Notes: generated by a model not told the origin, from the letters alone. 64,000 bases of DNA from Lamellibrachia satsuma (GCA_033239005.1 BSQZ01000034.1:4726501-4790500); one strand, 5' to 3'; shown: positions 36,050-62,299, counted from the stretch's first letter. A program made the numbers and translations.

Positions 36050-37320
36050 GTACGGTAATGGGAGCGTGATTTGCGCCATGCTCGTTCAAATTAACGACGG
36101 CGACTTTTACATTATAAAATGTTCAGAGTCATCCACGGAGTTGGTGGTTTTTGTGACACAAATTTGTTGGTTATCGGGGCGTGTTTATTAAGTAAAATCT
36201 GGAGTACACGATAGTATTGTATACACAAGTCTGATAGGTGTTCCTTTCGATGTACAGTAAGGTCGGATTTAAGAATATCAGCCTTGAAGGCAAATTTTAT
36301 GTATAGGTCAGTAAGACACATTGTGTTTTGATTGTACTAGTGTTCTGGAAAAAATAACATCAAGAATGACAGTGTGGTGGTCCGATGATGAGCCTTTAGA
36401 AACTATTAACACCTGAATAATGTCACATGTTGAGCGAATTATCACGAGATCAAGTCAGTGGCCATAAATGTTTCTAGAGATAGTCACATGTTGTTTTAAG
36501 CAAAATGAGGTTAATATATCATCAAAGGTAATGGTTGCTGTTGTAGGTTTATCCAACCGAAGAGTAAAATCACAGAAAAGTGTAAAATTCAGAATGTAGA
36601 AATACACATTTTCCAAACAAATCCTAATATTCTTCAAAGAAGTTGGCTGGTTGTCCAGGAGGTCGATGCATACATATATACAAAATATGCCGAGAAAGAA
36701 GAATCTGAAATGTCAACACATATTAAAAAATAGAGTAATCAGGGAATAAACGTGAAATTACTTTAAAATGGTTCGATAAGATAAAACCAACACCTCTTCC
36801 ACCTGAACGTGGGCGATGATGAAAAGCATAGCGAGGCGGAGAAATGTCAGCTGTGGAAGTAGAAGTGTCATGTGGATTTGCCAAGTTTAAGTGATGGCAA
36901 GAACGTATATCTTTTTCGAAAATAATACGTCAATAAATGATGCCGTCCTACCCCGAACCGATCGGATGTTTGTACCAGCAAAGGAGAAATATTATGATTA
37001 ATTTAAATGTTGAACTAGAGAAAGGGATTTGAAATAAGTTGCACATAGGTTAAGACATGACACACCATATGTGTGCTATGTCATACGAATACATAGCACA
37101 CATGTGGCGTCGCCAATACTGGTTGGAAGTCTGCCAGTAGACACACTGTCCAAAAATCAGGAGATAGGAAGATAGGCACATAAAACTTGTTTGGGTATGT
37201 CCACATAATATTGTCTCACGCAGCCACTTTTTACGTTTCGTGAATGAAACTTGAAAAATATACATTATATAGTAGTATGGTTTATGCAAAATAAAAGTTA
37301 AACTGAAATTCACGATATGT
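36050..37320. other. Intergenic, no gene recognised
   Basis: Only short frames without domain signs. I see no repeat that matches elsewhere in the window. Confidence 0.35.
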
Positions 37321-37329
37321 TATGAAGCC

Positions 37330-37510
37330 GAGGGTATTGTTTTATAGCCAGTACTGTAAATGCTAAAAGCATGAATATATTTAAACAAAACCGACAACTA
37401 TTTACAAATATCTCTGCTGGACTTTCACTAAGACAACGGCTTCCTTGTCCACGTGCCATCTGGGTGTTTTGCCTTGGATGGCGATCTTGTAAAATTTTCC
37501 TAAATCTTAA
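37330..37510 (+). mobile_element. CR1/L2-like LINE, 3' end only
   Basis: Open frame with MNIFKQNRQLFTNI, then AGLSLRQRLPCPRAIWVFCL and GWRSC, the same terminus as the LINE ending at 19662. Strongly 5'-truncated, and the terminal AATCTTGTT repeat is degraded. Confidence 0.8.
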
Positions 37511-38120
37511 TGACAAAGCCCTACTTGAACAATTAATAAATATTGCACGATTCATTGAAATGAGATGTTCGAGCGTGTATACATGAGTGCGCACGTGTGT
37601 GTAGCCTTCAGTCAAGTAGAATCGCATTACATATACATTGCCATTCAGTATTTCATACTCCATTCAATAATTTATATTCCATTACACATTTTTTTTTATG
37701 TATGTATGTATATGGAGAATGTGTCCCTTTTGGTAACTACAAATGTAAAACTTAATGTATGAAGCTGTGAATACCTACAGTGTTATGCACATTGTGTATA
37801 AGGTACATAAATGTGTATTATACAACTAATGCAATAAAAGTAACATGAACAAGTGACACATGTCTTGTTATCCACTTGTTCTTTTTTGTAACAATGTGCC
37901 CTTTTTGCGGGGCTTGTTGTTACAGTCGACCGCGCCTGGAAAACTTCATATATCTACCAAACTATCAAATGGAATAACATTGGTATGGTATGTTTTATTA
38001 ACACGAATAATACATTTAATGTATACGTTGACACAAATAATGTATAGAACATACTTTAAAAAAAAATGTATTTAACTTAAAATTGTAACAACTAGCCCCC
38101 GTCTCCTCTACTGTTTCCAG

Positions 38121-40857
38121 ACACAGACACCAAGGCATCAGTGTCAGAGAATGTCCACGACACAACGCCTCAGTCAGTCAATACTCGCAAGGATGCGAGT
38201 ACAGTAAGATACACCAGAGCATCAGTGACAGAGTCTTTCCACAACACAACGCCTCCTTCAGTCAGTGCTGGCAAGGATGCGACATTAAGCACTAACAACG
38301 GAGCACCATTGACAGAATATGTCCACAACACAACGCCCCATTTAGTTAGTGTTGACAAGGGTGCGAGTACAATAACGGACAACGCAGCATTAGTGAGAGA
38401 TTCTCTCTACAACGTAACGCTTCAGTCATTCAACATTGGCAAAGATGAGAGAACAAATGTACGTTACCCAACAAGCACTCCAGACATCACCACACAGGAG
38501 TCGTCCGATGACTACAACACGACAAAGAAAAGCAACGACACCGTTGATAACTGGACAACGTCATCTGTAAATGTCACACACAAACAGGGAATTTTAAAGG
38601 CACTTGAAGCCATGTTCTACGATCAAATGTGCAACACGTCATGCGAAGACAAATGTGGCCAACGCCAGATGATAGAGGACAGTAGGTGCTACTGTGACAG
38701 GGTGTGCATTCAAGTTGGAGATTGCTGTCTCGATTACGAAGAAAAGTGTTTGTCTGGTCCAAAGGTAACGCGAAACAATTACGGTGACATTTTACAAATT
38801 CGAATGTCACCAACTGCCAAATGCGTCGACATTCCACACGAAACAATTTACTTAAATACGTTAATGGTTGTGTCGTCTTGCGGGAATAAGCGAATTACAA
38901 CCTCTGATGACTATTTTACAGTTGACCTCTGCGAACGGTCGTCCGTGATGAACAATTCTCACATCACAGAAATTCCGGTTGTGTTTCGAGATATTATCTA
39001 CCGCAACAAGTATTGTGCAATTTGCAATAATCCTAGCGAGGATTTCACTGAAATCAAAAAAGCAGTTGTGGATTTTAACTGCGTGAACGAAACTAGAAAC
39101 GCTTCCGATCATTGGCAACACTACGATCAACCCACTAAATTCGACATAGCCAATTACAACTGCAACATTAAGTTCAATTTCTCAAATGTGGAGAACTTTC
39201 GCGAACTAGCTGACCGCTACACCTGCTTCAAAAATACTCGTCCAGAAATCGTGTGTAATTCCGACGTAGCTGGTGCACAGTTTGACTTTAATTACTTACG
39301 ATCAACTTGTCAGAAATACCGGGCGTATATTCGCCACGTGCCGTCACGCACAGAGTACTACAATCCGCACTGCGCCATGTGCAACGGCCACTCAGACCCA
39401 TATAACTTCACGCAATGTTCTAAGCTATATAACATAGAACCATTTGAAATCTTTGTACGTATTGCCATGTTAAATCCGCGGACTGAAACATTCGTTTGCG
39501 TCGGTGACAGCCTGTACGACCATAAGACCGGAATATGCGTCACACTAACGTGTCCTCCGGGTCACGTGGGTCTACTTGTTTACAGGGATCACCAAAGATT
39601 CGGCACGATTTAGTCTTCTTGAATGACGACACTTTTCCAAACACCTTTTTGTCTACGTTTCATGTGATGAGTACGGCACAGCTGTACGCTGTTGCTGAAA
39701 CGCCTGTTATTGTATCTTGGCGGCTGAAACATTTAACCAACGACGGATGGATCGAGAGTCCGACAGCCCTGATTTGTGAACCAGACATCTTCAGTTGTGA
39801 TACGGTCACGTTTCGGGCGGATGAATACATCGATGTGGGCGAATTACTGGTGTTGTATAGTGGGACATCGCAAGAAGTGAAAATCAGCGAGAGAAATGTT
39901 CTTCGATTGGATTCGAATGCGATCGCACTGTGTGCTACCCTGCTTACTAATTTGACTGGAATTATTGGTATCAATAAAACTAGCATTTCTGTTCAGAGTG
40001 TACTTACGCTGATCGGAAACATTTTGTCAATGGTGTCTCTAGCATTCACGATGACCACTTACTGCATGTTCGAAACGATTCGCACAAAAGCTGGGAAATG
40101 TATCATGAATCTGTGCGTGGCGTTGTTCTTTGCCCAGCTATCTTTCCAAGTGAGCGAAACGTTTTTGTCTTATGGTGGTGCATGCACCGCTGTCGCCGTA
40201 TTCCAGCACTACACTTGGCTAGTTGCCTTCCTCTGGATGAACGTACTTGCCTTCGACATATCGCGCACTTTTGCTGATCTGAAGCCATCTAACGTGGTTC
40301 ACGATATAACCAGTCTTCGTTTATTTGCCGTGTATGCCTGGGGCCTACCGTGTGTCTTTATAGCTGGTTGTCTGGTGCTCGCCTTCGGCACGAAAATACC
40401 GTTCAGCTACGGCAGCAAAACGGTATGTTGGATCGAAGGCGACCACGCAATTACGTACTACTTTGTTATTCCTCTAGCCGTAGTGATCACAGCCAATGCA
40501 GTGTTATTTGTTCGCGCGGTCGTTGCTCTCAGACGCACTATGTCAACGGCCAACAGAGCACGACCACCAAAGCAACAACGCAGGACGTTCACCATTTACA
40601 TGCGGTTGACGTCACTGATGGGATTCACGTGGCTGTTCGGTTACTTGGCAATGGTCGACATTCTACATTTTTTGTGGTACCCGTTCATTCTGTGCAACAC
40701 TTGCCAAGGAGTATTTATTTGTGTGTCTTTCACGCTGACGCCGACAGTCCGTGGACTCTGGCGAGATTGGTACAATGCCAAGCACAGCAAGAACACACCC
40801 GAGTTGTCAAATCCACCGACAGCCACTCCGCCCGAAAAAAACAACACCCGTCTGTAA
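38121..40857 (+). CDS. Somatomedin-B / Cys-rich ectodomain seven-transmembrane receptor (family B-like)
   Basis: The exon follows the strong acceptor CTACTGTTTCCAG (phase 1), so a signal-peptide exon must lie upstream; it was not found. The first frame (to 39613) codes four stalk repeats of about 29 residues with NTTP-type glycosylation sites, a somatomedin-B domain (residues about 164-203 counted from 38141: eight Cys including DKCG, CYCDRVC, GDCCLDYEEKC), and a long ectodomain with CAICNNPSEDF and CAMCNGHSDP motifs. The second frame (39535-40857) holds helices at about 152-178, 187-210, 215-243, 262-284, 305-332, 355-375 and 378-402, with the CWI loop cysteine. No clear GPS cleavage triplet (HLT/HLS) is seen. 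The two frames must be joined by an intron or a frameshift near 39583 (TTGTTTACAG acceptor). Confidence 0.8.
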
Positions 40858-40899
40858 TATCACATAACAGATCATTGACTTATTGTTCGCTTGTTTTGC

Positions 40900-41035
40900 T
40901 TGTTTAATATATCAGCGCGTATTGCACGTAATATTATTATATAGTAACCACCACTCTCGAAGTATTATGACTATATACGGACATTCTTGTGGTTGGTTGT
41001 GTTGCCATCAGTTGTTGTATCGATCAGAAACTTAG
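40900..41035. other. Receptor gene 3' flank
   Basis: Short AT-rich spacer between the receptor stop (TAA, 40855-40857) and a LINE. No clear AATAAA is seen. Confidence 0.35.
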
Positions 41036-41039
41036 GAGC

Positions 41040-42605
41040 TTTCTTTGATACCCACTTTAGCACGCGGCATTATGTTGGCGAGATTATCACCGACTGCAAC
41101 AAACAAATGGAGAGATGAGTCACCCGCTATGTTGAGCTTTACTCCAGAGAAACTTGTGTCACAGATACAGCCCTGTATAGTGTATGGGGACTGCCAGTCA
41201 CGGGGCTGCTTGACCGCCAACCAAATGTTGCGCAAGCCATTGACTCTCTATCTTGTGGCAAAGCACCGGGTTGCGATGACGCGTACCATCTGAGGTATTC
41301 AAGTGGGAAAACTGCTATGCTTAAACACTTTTACAACTTATCTGCCTGTATTGGGGAAAGGGTTCGGTGTCCCAAGACATGCGTGACTCCAACTTTGCCA
41401 CGATTTACAAGAACTAAGGAGATCATAGTGACTGCAACAACGACAGAGGAATATCACTGCTAAGCACAATTCGGAAATGTACTACCAAAAAAAGCAGTGC
41501 GGCTTCAGAGCAGGAGAATCCACCATCGACATGTTATTATCGCTGATATGGTTGCACGAGAAGCGTAGGGAACAGAGGAGACTAATATACATCGCCTTTG
41601 TTGAAATTGACAAAGGCCTACCTGGTCAGCAGAATAAGACTCTTCATACTCTTCGAACAGATCGGACGTCCCCCAAAGCTGCTGAGTATGATTTCTTCAT
41701 TCCACGAAGACATGCATGACACAGTACGTAAGGAGTTCTTGCACCAATCTGGTTTGAGATATTCTTCTCCCTGCTTTCCTATGTCTTCTGGTCATCTTCG
41801 AAAGGTGTATGCTTGCATTCGAGTATTGATGGCAAGCTTTTGCACCTGGCCCGTCTGCGTGCAAAAAATAAAGTACGAAGCTCCTACCATCACCATTGGT
41901 GACCACATTATGGAGGTGGTGCAGGAGTTCACCTACCTAGGGCCAACCGTCGCAGGCAACCTATCCCTCAACGTAGAGGTACAAAGGCAGCATCTGCGAT
42001 ATCAAGGCTATCTAATGGTGTGGGAGAACAGCATGCTCACTGAGAACACCAATATTCGAGTATACCAGACTTGTGTCCTAGACACCCTCCTATACGGCTG
42101 CGAAGCGTGGACAACGTGTGCGAAGCAGGACAAACGCCTCAACATTTTCCATCTCCCATCCCTCATGCGCAAACTTGAAATCACCTGGCAGGAACATACA
42201 CCAAACAAGGATGTCCTTGAGCGTACAAACATCCCCAGCATGTTCGTCCTGTTACGTAAGCGATATATGCTTCGGCTTTGTCAAGTCTGCCGCATGAAGG
42301 ATGGACATATTCCAAAGGACGTCCTCTACGGTGAGCTTGCCGCGGGTGCAAGGGGTGTCGGCCGTCCAGCTCTGCGGTTCAGGGATGCTTGCAAACGATA
42401 TATCAAATCTGCTCAGAACAAGATCGATTAATGGGAATCTCCTGCAGCCGACTGCAATAACTGACGACAGGCTGTGCGGTTGGTAGGCAGAAGAAAGAAG
42501 AAACGAACTGTGGACGGAGAATAGAGGGCGGCGGAGAGAAAGGCCTTTGACTACCACGCCTATGCAAACTGTCTGCAACTGTACCATCTATAAGAGAGAC
42601 AGCCA
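41040..42605 (+). mobile_element. LINE remnant, RT fingers joined to C-terminal domain
   Basis: Broken blocks: EVFKWE, CLYWGKGSVSQDMRDSNFAT, QCGFRAGESTIDMLLSL (41500-41550), IGRPPKLLSMISSFHEDMHD (41661-41720). A deletion then removes the catalytic palm, including the ADD box. The frame resumes with TIGDHIMEVVQEFTYLGPTV, VYQTCVLDTLLYGCEAWTTC, EITWQEHTPNKDVLERTNIP and GRPALRFRDACKRYIKSA (to 42431). A frame of 277 codons survives across the deletion joint. The family is common in molluscs and other marine invertebrates, but I do not assign a clade. Confidence 0.85.
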
Positions 42606-42954
42606 CTAAAAAAATCGGACATTTTAGTCACAGTAGATGATGTGGAAAACACTGATGTCACCTGCGGCGCAGCAACATTATCTTTAGGGATAGACGTATG
42701 CCAATGAACATGTTGGTGCTGGTTGAAAGATGTGTAACTTCAATCTGAGACGTATCAACTCCATCAGGCCATACATCATGCAGTGCGAAATCTAGATTAG
42801 TACAATGCCCTCCTGTTGGACCTAGCCGAATATCACCTAACACGCCTCCAGAAGATAGGGAGGTCCGCATGGTTGTTCTTCTCTGAACATATCACAGCAG
42901 TTATGGTGTATCTGCATTCACTGCTTGCGAGGCAACGCTTCAAATGAACAACAC

Positions 42955-43252
42955 AGGCATATGTCTATAAGGCTACATATGATGCGGCACCTGCCTACCT
43001 GCATCGACTGATGAATCCAATAACTAGAACTACGACCGCCTGCAGCTAGTGTCCAAGTGCATCTGCATCGGATTTGGAACAAACGGCCCCACTCTTTGGA
43101 ACATTCTATCACTTTCCCTCCGTGATGCTCCTTCACTGACACTATTTAAACGCCACCCGAGGACTCGCCTCTTTCAGTGTGCTCGTGGCAGTGTGTATAC
43201 TAATGTTGATGGATTAAATCCTGTCATGGAGGACTCTTTAAATTTTACGTGA
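42955..43252 (+). mobile_element. LINE C-terminal fragment (different family)
   Basis: KATYDAAPAYLHRLMNP, then in another frame IGFGTNGPTLWNILSLSLRD and APSLTLFKRHPRTRLF: the usual PxYL...LWNxLP...SLxxFKxxLKTxLF ending of CR1/L2-group proteins. Stops and a shift are present. Confidence 0.75.
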
Positions 43253-43649
43253 TGATGTCTTTTATTTGTAAGCGCAGTGATTGGCTTGAGCTAGACACTG
43301 GAATATCGAACAACTTTTAGTTATTAAATATATTTATTTTCCCCACATTCTCAACATCTTTCTTGAATTGTTCAAGGGGTTTTGGTAATTTTATTTTGTT
43401 CCAACCGAGTTCATATCAATGTGAGCGGGTTGTTTTGAGTATACATTATACTATAATAACGTATTCCTCATAATAAACAGTTGTTGGGTAATACGTTTAT
43501 CGTAACAGGTGTGATATGAAACACGCGTGCTTTGGTCTTTTCAAAAGACAATGACCACCCGATTCTATTACAAATACGTGATATTGGTATTGACGCATCT
43601 GGTACTGATATAGATAGTTACAGTAAAAGTTTCTCTTCATTACTTCTGA

Positions 43650-43770
43650 TGTTGTTGTTGTTGACGTCGTCGTTTTGTTGTTGTTGTTGTTGTTGCTGCT
43701 GCAGCTGTTTTTTTTCGCCGTCGTCGTTTTTTTCTCTTGTTGTTGCTGTTGTTGTTGTTGTTGTTGTTTG
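43650..43770. repeat. (TTG)n trinucleotide microsatellite
   Basis: TTG/TCG/CTG triplets in two blocks split by a T-rich stretch. Confidence 0.93.
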
Positions 43771-44049
43771 TAGTAGGAAGATACGTTAGTAATTTAATTA
43801 TCTTAGCATTCCTCAATCTACGCTGTTGTGTGAATGTAAATCTGTCAGCAGAGACACGTTGGCTGGACAGTGGTTGAAATATTTCCGTTTCTTGAAGCGC
43901 TTTAATACATTACGATGTTGTTGAGCTTTGCAGAACACATTATGCGGTTATATATTATTATTGTTCTGATCACGTCATTCAATTGATAAATTAAACTGAC
44001 ACGCATCGGATAACGGCAGGCTACACATAGACAAACAACGAATGGAACA

Positions 44050-44125
44050 TCGACAAGTCAATGACTTCCTAGGCCACTTGCCGTCTGGGTGGCAATCTTG
44101 TTCAATCTTTGCTTATTCAAATGTC
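44050..44125 (+). mobile_element. CR1/L2-like LINE 3' terminus
   Basis: CGACAAGTCAATGACTTCCT, CCACTTGCCGTCTGGGTGGC and AATCTTGTTCAATCTT match the last 75 bp of the LINE at 19662. No coding part precedes it. Confidence 0.7.
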
Positions 44126-45145
44126 GCTTAATAACTGAAAGCTAACGGTTAAGGTAAATGCTTAGCGCGGTGTGCTATATCAATGTATGATGAACGTGTG
44201 GTGATTTGTGTTTAGTCAACATGACATAATATTATGTTATGGCGAAATAATATATAATAAAATTAGTTCCACAAAAAACAGTTATTCGGGTTGTTGTTAG
44301 CAGAGGTAAGCATACCGAGCGAAAGGTTAAAGTTCCACCTGCGTGGTGACGCCTCAGCGTACGACGAATGTAAAGTACATCTGAAGTATACTTTTAGGTG
44401 AAGTATTCGACGCTAACTTGGTATAGTTTGTCATTCAAGCACAATTACCTCTTGGCGGGGCCACGATTGGCGTGGTTCGACATTCATTAGCTATGTTGTA
44501 AGCTATGCTTACACGAGGTAACGTATTTGTGTACAATGACATGGGTTTTACTTACATAGACAATCACAAGCCACGTGACATGATTGTATAATTACGTATA
44601 GCTGCAACTCAACCAACACCTGGTCGGGCAGTGCGGGATGTAACTTGATATCGAAATCAGCCGGTCGTTTTCGCCGTGTTCTGAAGATGACATACACACT
44701 GGATTTATAATGAATATAAATGCGCGACATTGCGTTGTTGTATGTAATTGCTTATCGTAGTAAAAAATCAATGAAATGCTAACAATTGTTCGTGTTGATC
44801 TTTATCACGTTACTCGACGCTTATACCACTTAGACGCAGTGTCGAGTGACGTCAATGCCGCATCAAAGGTCGTTGAAGCGGATATCAGGTGACGCATTTT
44901 GCACATGTCACGTAAATATACGTAAATACTGCACTGCTTAAGACTAAATAATAACAAACGAGAGCACAGTTTAAAATGAAGTAAAGTTATATTATAAAAT
45001 TATTCAAATAAGTTACGTAACACGTATATCTTAGCGATTCTGTAAATATAAGGTTGAAATACATAGTATCAAAAAGTTAACTAAAAGAGTCCAGTTAAAA
45101 TGTTCGTGGTCTCGCGATTGGCTGTTGATTGGTCAAATATATTGG

Positions 45146-45331
45146 TCAGATAACATATTTTAAAAACATATATGGAGTTAGTGCTGGGCTGAGAATGTTC
45201 CAAATCTTTGCACCAGTAACTGTCATTGGTTCGTATTTTTCTGACGGCGAGATATCATTTCGCGTTCGGTCATGTGTTTCTTGTTGAAACGGTAGAGACA
45301 TGTTGCATAATCTCGCACATGCTTTTAACAC
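45146..45331 (-). mobile_element. Possible LINE C-terminal fragment
   Basis: An open frame with RTRNDISPSEKYEPMTVTGA followed by KIWNILSPALT resembles the TR..D...P....G...WN.LP pattern of LINE ORF2 ends. Short and unsupported otherwise. Confidence 0.4.
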
Positions 45332-45721
45332 AATTAAGTCAATAATCCAAATCAGATGTAACCAGACAAACTATTTAGTCTGTAATGCTGAATTAATGGT
45401 GGATGGATAACGTGTATAGTGATATAAGGCTGGTTCCACGAGGCATGGCGTCAGTTTGTTTATTCTCTCCGGTGGCCTGGTTCTCATTTCGTTCCTCTAT
45501 GCGATGTGTTGCTCTGAACGTTTTGTTACGTTAGCAGAAGCACAGCGTAGAAGTATTTCCTTCTTCGCGTGATTACTTCTGAATCGTACCAAATGGTAAA
45601 TTATATCAACATGCAGCAAGTGTTTACGTAGCCTTTCTGGCTTAATTTGTGCACATCGTCTTTAGGGCGAAATCTGCGAAATGTTCCGTGTGCGTTGGTT
45701 GAAATACGTAGGTAGCAAATG

Positions 45722-58166
<12,445 letters not shown>

Positions 58167-58564
58167 GATCTTTACTGTCCAATGCCAGCAGTACAACTAT
58201 TTCTGATCTCGCAGTAAGTTGTCATTGTGCATTATAATTGTGCAGTCGTCCATTAAAACTCTTGGTGATTGACCTCGTAGGCATACAGCTCGTCTCACCC
58301 GGGGCTATCAACAGCAGGTGACAGGTGGAGAGAACGTAAACTAAACAAGGACTCGAGGCATCATCCACTGTCACCATCCAGCAGAATGCATAATTATAGA
58401 ACCATTATAATTATAATTAGCTGAGCACGAAGAAAGGCAAGGCATTTGTTACTGGCCTGGTCGAGAGCAGCTGCAGTTAAATTAATGAAAGCTTATTGTG
58501 TGTGGGTGTGGGTTTGTGCGCGCGTGTATTTCTGTGGGTGCGTGTGTGCGTACGTGCGTGCGTG

Positions 58565-59240
<676 letters not shown>

Positions 59241-59639
59241 AGACTGGTATACCAAAACAATAGGAATAATTGCCATATCCCCACAATCAAGCATACATAA
59301 AGGCAAAATAATGTTCACGTATGGGGATTATAATTATAACAGTAGAATCAAGTGAACCAATTGTGAATCAGAATATTAATATACATACATTTTATGTCAA
59401 AAACACTAGAAAACACTTAGAGGATACCGTAGCCGACAATTGCTACAAAGCTAATCTCAATAGCGAAAATTCAACAAGTAATGTGAAACGTTCCTACATT
59501 GCATCATACGCAGTCGTAGTAATGCTTTTGCGAGGAGCTTCGAACTAATGAATACATTTCTAAACAAACTCTCTCCAAACCTTCACACCTGATGTATTTC
59601 CTCACAAACTTCCAACGCTGAGGGAAACGTGTTTCATTT

Positions 59640-62296
59640 TCAAAATGAAGTAAAGCTGTAAAAGTCACACACGTGAAAACCATCAGTGACGTCAACCGTA
59701 TGTAAATGACGAACATCCTGCGTTGTTCTTTCGGTGGTCGCGCTCTGCTCGACATTGAAAAGGCACGTCTTAGAGCAACGACGGTGCGAACAAACAACAC
59801 AGTATTGGCTTTGATCACTACGGTTAGAGGAGTTGCAAAGTAATACTCTGTGACTCGGTGACCTGAAATCCAACATATCATCTTGTTTCTTTAGCTGAAA
59901 GGTAGCTTCGTGCCGAAGTCGATGCCCAGAAAGACGGCGACAAAGACATCCGGTAGTCCCCAGGCGTATACGGCAAAACAACGAAGACGAGATGTATCGC
60001 GATCACCGTTAGATTGCTTCAGATCAGCAAATGCGCACGATGTATCGTATGCAAGTACATTCATCCAGAGAAATGCAACTAGCCAAGTGTAGTGTTGGTA
60101 GACGGCGATGGAGATGCAAACCTCACGATACGACATGAAAGTTCTGCTCATCTGAAACGATAACTGAACAAAGAACAACGATCCGCATCAATTCGTTATG
60201 CATTTCCCTGATCGAGTGCGAATTTCTTTGAACATACAGTAGATGATCATCGTGCATACGAGACACGTCATTGACAAAGTGTTCCCGTTCAATGTAAGTA
60301 TATTCTGGACAATAGAATCAGCTGCTTTGCTGTCGTGATTGCCACCAAGAATCCCCGTCATATTAGGAAGCATAAACACACACAATACGATCGCATTCGA
60401 TTCCAGTCAAAGAACATTTTTCTCTTGCGGATGTGCACTTCTTTCGATGTCCTACTGTGCACCACAAGTGACTCACCCATATCGATGTATTCGTTCCCGT
60501 AAAACGTGACCGTATCACAACTGAAGATATCTGGTTTACAAACCAGCGCTGGCTGACTATTGATCCATGTATTATTGTAACGCCACGATATAATAACAGG
60601 CGTTTCTGTTACTCTTGTGCTGTATTCACAACCAGAAATGTAGACGGAATTGTGCGTGGAAACGCTTTGCTACCCAAGAAGACTAAATCGTGCCGAATCT
60701 TTGGCGATCCCTGCACACAGACACCCGATGAATCGTTAGCGTCTTCATTGAACACACATATGTCGATTTGCTTTTGCAGAAGAAGAACTCGGTTCGTCTA
60801 TCAAACAACTGTACTTTAGACACGACATCAGCGAAACTTCTAGACAATGTTTCTTGAATCCAACATGTTGATATGTTGGAAATGAACTTATCCCAATTGT
60901 TCCACACTTTAAAGATATCGCATGTTGTATGTCTTGTTGAAATTCCAAAGACATCAACAACAATTTCTTTGATAATTTGTTCGATATCAAAGTGTTCTTT
61001 CTTTTCGGTCGATGAGACGATATACACCCTATTGCGACGTTTCCCTGACAACATCTGTGGCATAGTCACATTCAGACTCGCGCAACGTTTGTTTCGCAGC
61101 CTCACGTGGCCATAAGGACACGTGGGTGTGATGCATAATTCAGTCTTGTGGTCGTATAAGCTATCGCCACCGCACGAAGTGAATGGGTTAATCAAGGGCT
61201 TGGTATGATAATATGTTCGAAGTATACCATTTTTTTTTGTATCACCACGACAGAATAGCGCACGGTCAATTTGTCTGAGACGCCGTTACACATGGCTCAG
61301 TGTGGATTGTCAGTTACATCAGCGTTGCAGAAGTGTGCTTGTTGAGTTTTCTTCGAGCAGGTGTGGCGGAAATATATGTCCCCAAAGTTCTTCACATTTG
61401 AGAAATTGAACTTAATTTGGCAATTGGAAATGTTTTGGTCGTATCTGGTGTTTCGGTCGGAGCGCTGCCAATAATCGGATCCAGGTGTGTTCGAACAGTT
61501 AAAGGTCACACCAGCCGTCGTCATATCAGTGAAATTCTCTCCAGGATTATTGCAATTTGCGCAATACTGGTTGCGGTAGATGACGTCCCGAAATATAACC
61601 GGAATGTCTGTGGTATGAGAGTTGTTCATCACGGACGGCCGTTCGCAGATATCAACTATTATAGTACCAGTGGTTGTCATATTCCTGTAAGACGACCCAA
61701 TCATTAGTTCTACTTTCCCGAGCCATTGATGTTTTAGGTGAATATATACACATTTAGCAATTGGTGACATTCGAATTCGTAAAATGTCTCCGTAATTGTT
61801 GCGCGTTATTTCTGGATTAGACAAACAGTATGCTTCGTAGTCGAGACAGCAGTTTCCGAGGTGGATGCAGGCCCTGTCACAGTAGCATTTGCCGGGATTC
61901 CAAGGCAAGTAATTACCACATATGGTGCACAAGACATTTTGAGTCGTCTGTCGTAGAACATGTCGAGTTGTTGTTACTGTACGTCTCCTGCGTGTCAGTC
62001 AACGCAGTAGTCGTGACGCTGGAAATGTTTGCTTTGTTGCGCACATTCTCACCAGTTGTGCTCGCACTCTTGCCAATGTGATTGGATTGTAGTGTTGTTC
62101 AGAGACTCTGTCACTGAAGTCCTGGTGTCCGGGTTTGTAAACGTATCCTTGATAGTATTGACTGACGGGTACATTATGTTGTGGAGAAACTCTATCAATA
62201 GTGTTATGTCGTCCGTGTCTGTAGTCGCACCATTGCCAGGATTGTCTATCTGAGGTGTTGTGTTGTGGATTGACTCTGTCACTCTGATGTCCATGT
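59640..62296 (-). pseudogene. Disabled paralogue of the somatomedin-B seven-transmembrane receptor
   Basis: Minus-strand relative of the 38.1-40.9 kb gene. The exon starts after a CTTACTCTTTCCAG acceptor in the same phase 1. Stalk repeats (VTESIHNTTPQ, VTESLNNTT) follow, then a frame change, a partial somatomedin-B domain (KCYCDRACIHLGNCCLDYEA), CERPSVMNNSHTTDIPVIFR, a stop before AMCNG, DSLYDHKTELCITPTCPYGH, and broken helices: LSMTCLVCTMIIYCMF, QHYTWLVAFLWMNVLAYD, WGLPDVFVAVFLG. It has at least four stops or shifts and ends within helix 6 (TSLMVFTC). A segment of about 130 residues after CPYGHV is present here but absent from the intact-looking gene. Confidence 0.85.
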
Positions 62297-62299
62297 CTG

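Larger units (their letters stand above)
43260..45720. other. Intergenic, downstream of the chitin-binding Ig gene
   Basis: Contains a (TTG)n/(CTT) tract at about 43650-43770 and a LINE 3' terminus at 44050-44125. A doubtful LINE C-terminal fragment lies on the minus strand at 45146-45331 (KYEPMTVTGAKIWNILSPAL). Otherwise no gene is seen. Confidence 0.4.

Noticed and set aside
37860..38075. Candidate signal-peptide exon for the plus-strand receptor
   Set aside because: The start MSCYPLVLFCNNVPFLRGLL is only weakly hydrophobic, and no phase-1 donor in that frame leads to the 38121 acceptor that I can support.
40350..40907. 185-codon open frame on plus
   Set aside because: It lies out of frame across the transmembrane region of the receptor; the receptor frame has clear helices and motifs.
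42640..42950. Minus frame with GGVLGDIRLGPTGGHCTNLD
   Set aside because: I could not tie it to any family or repeat in the window. It sits between two LINE fragments and is probably element debris.
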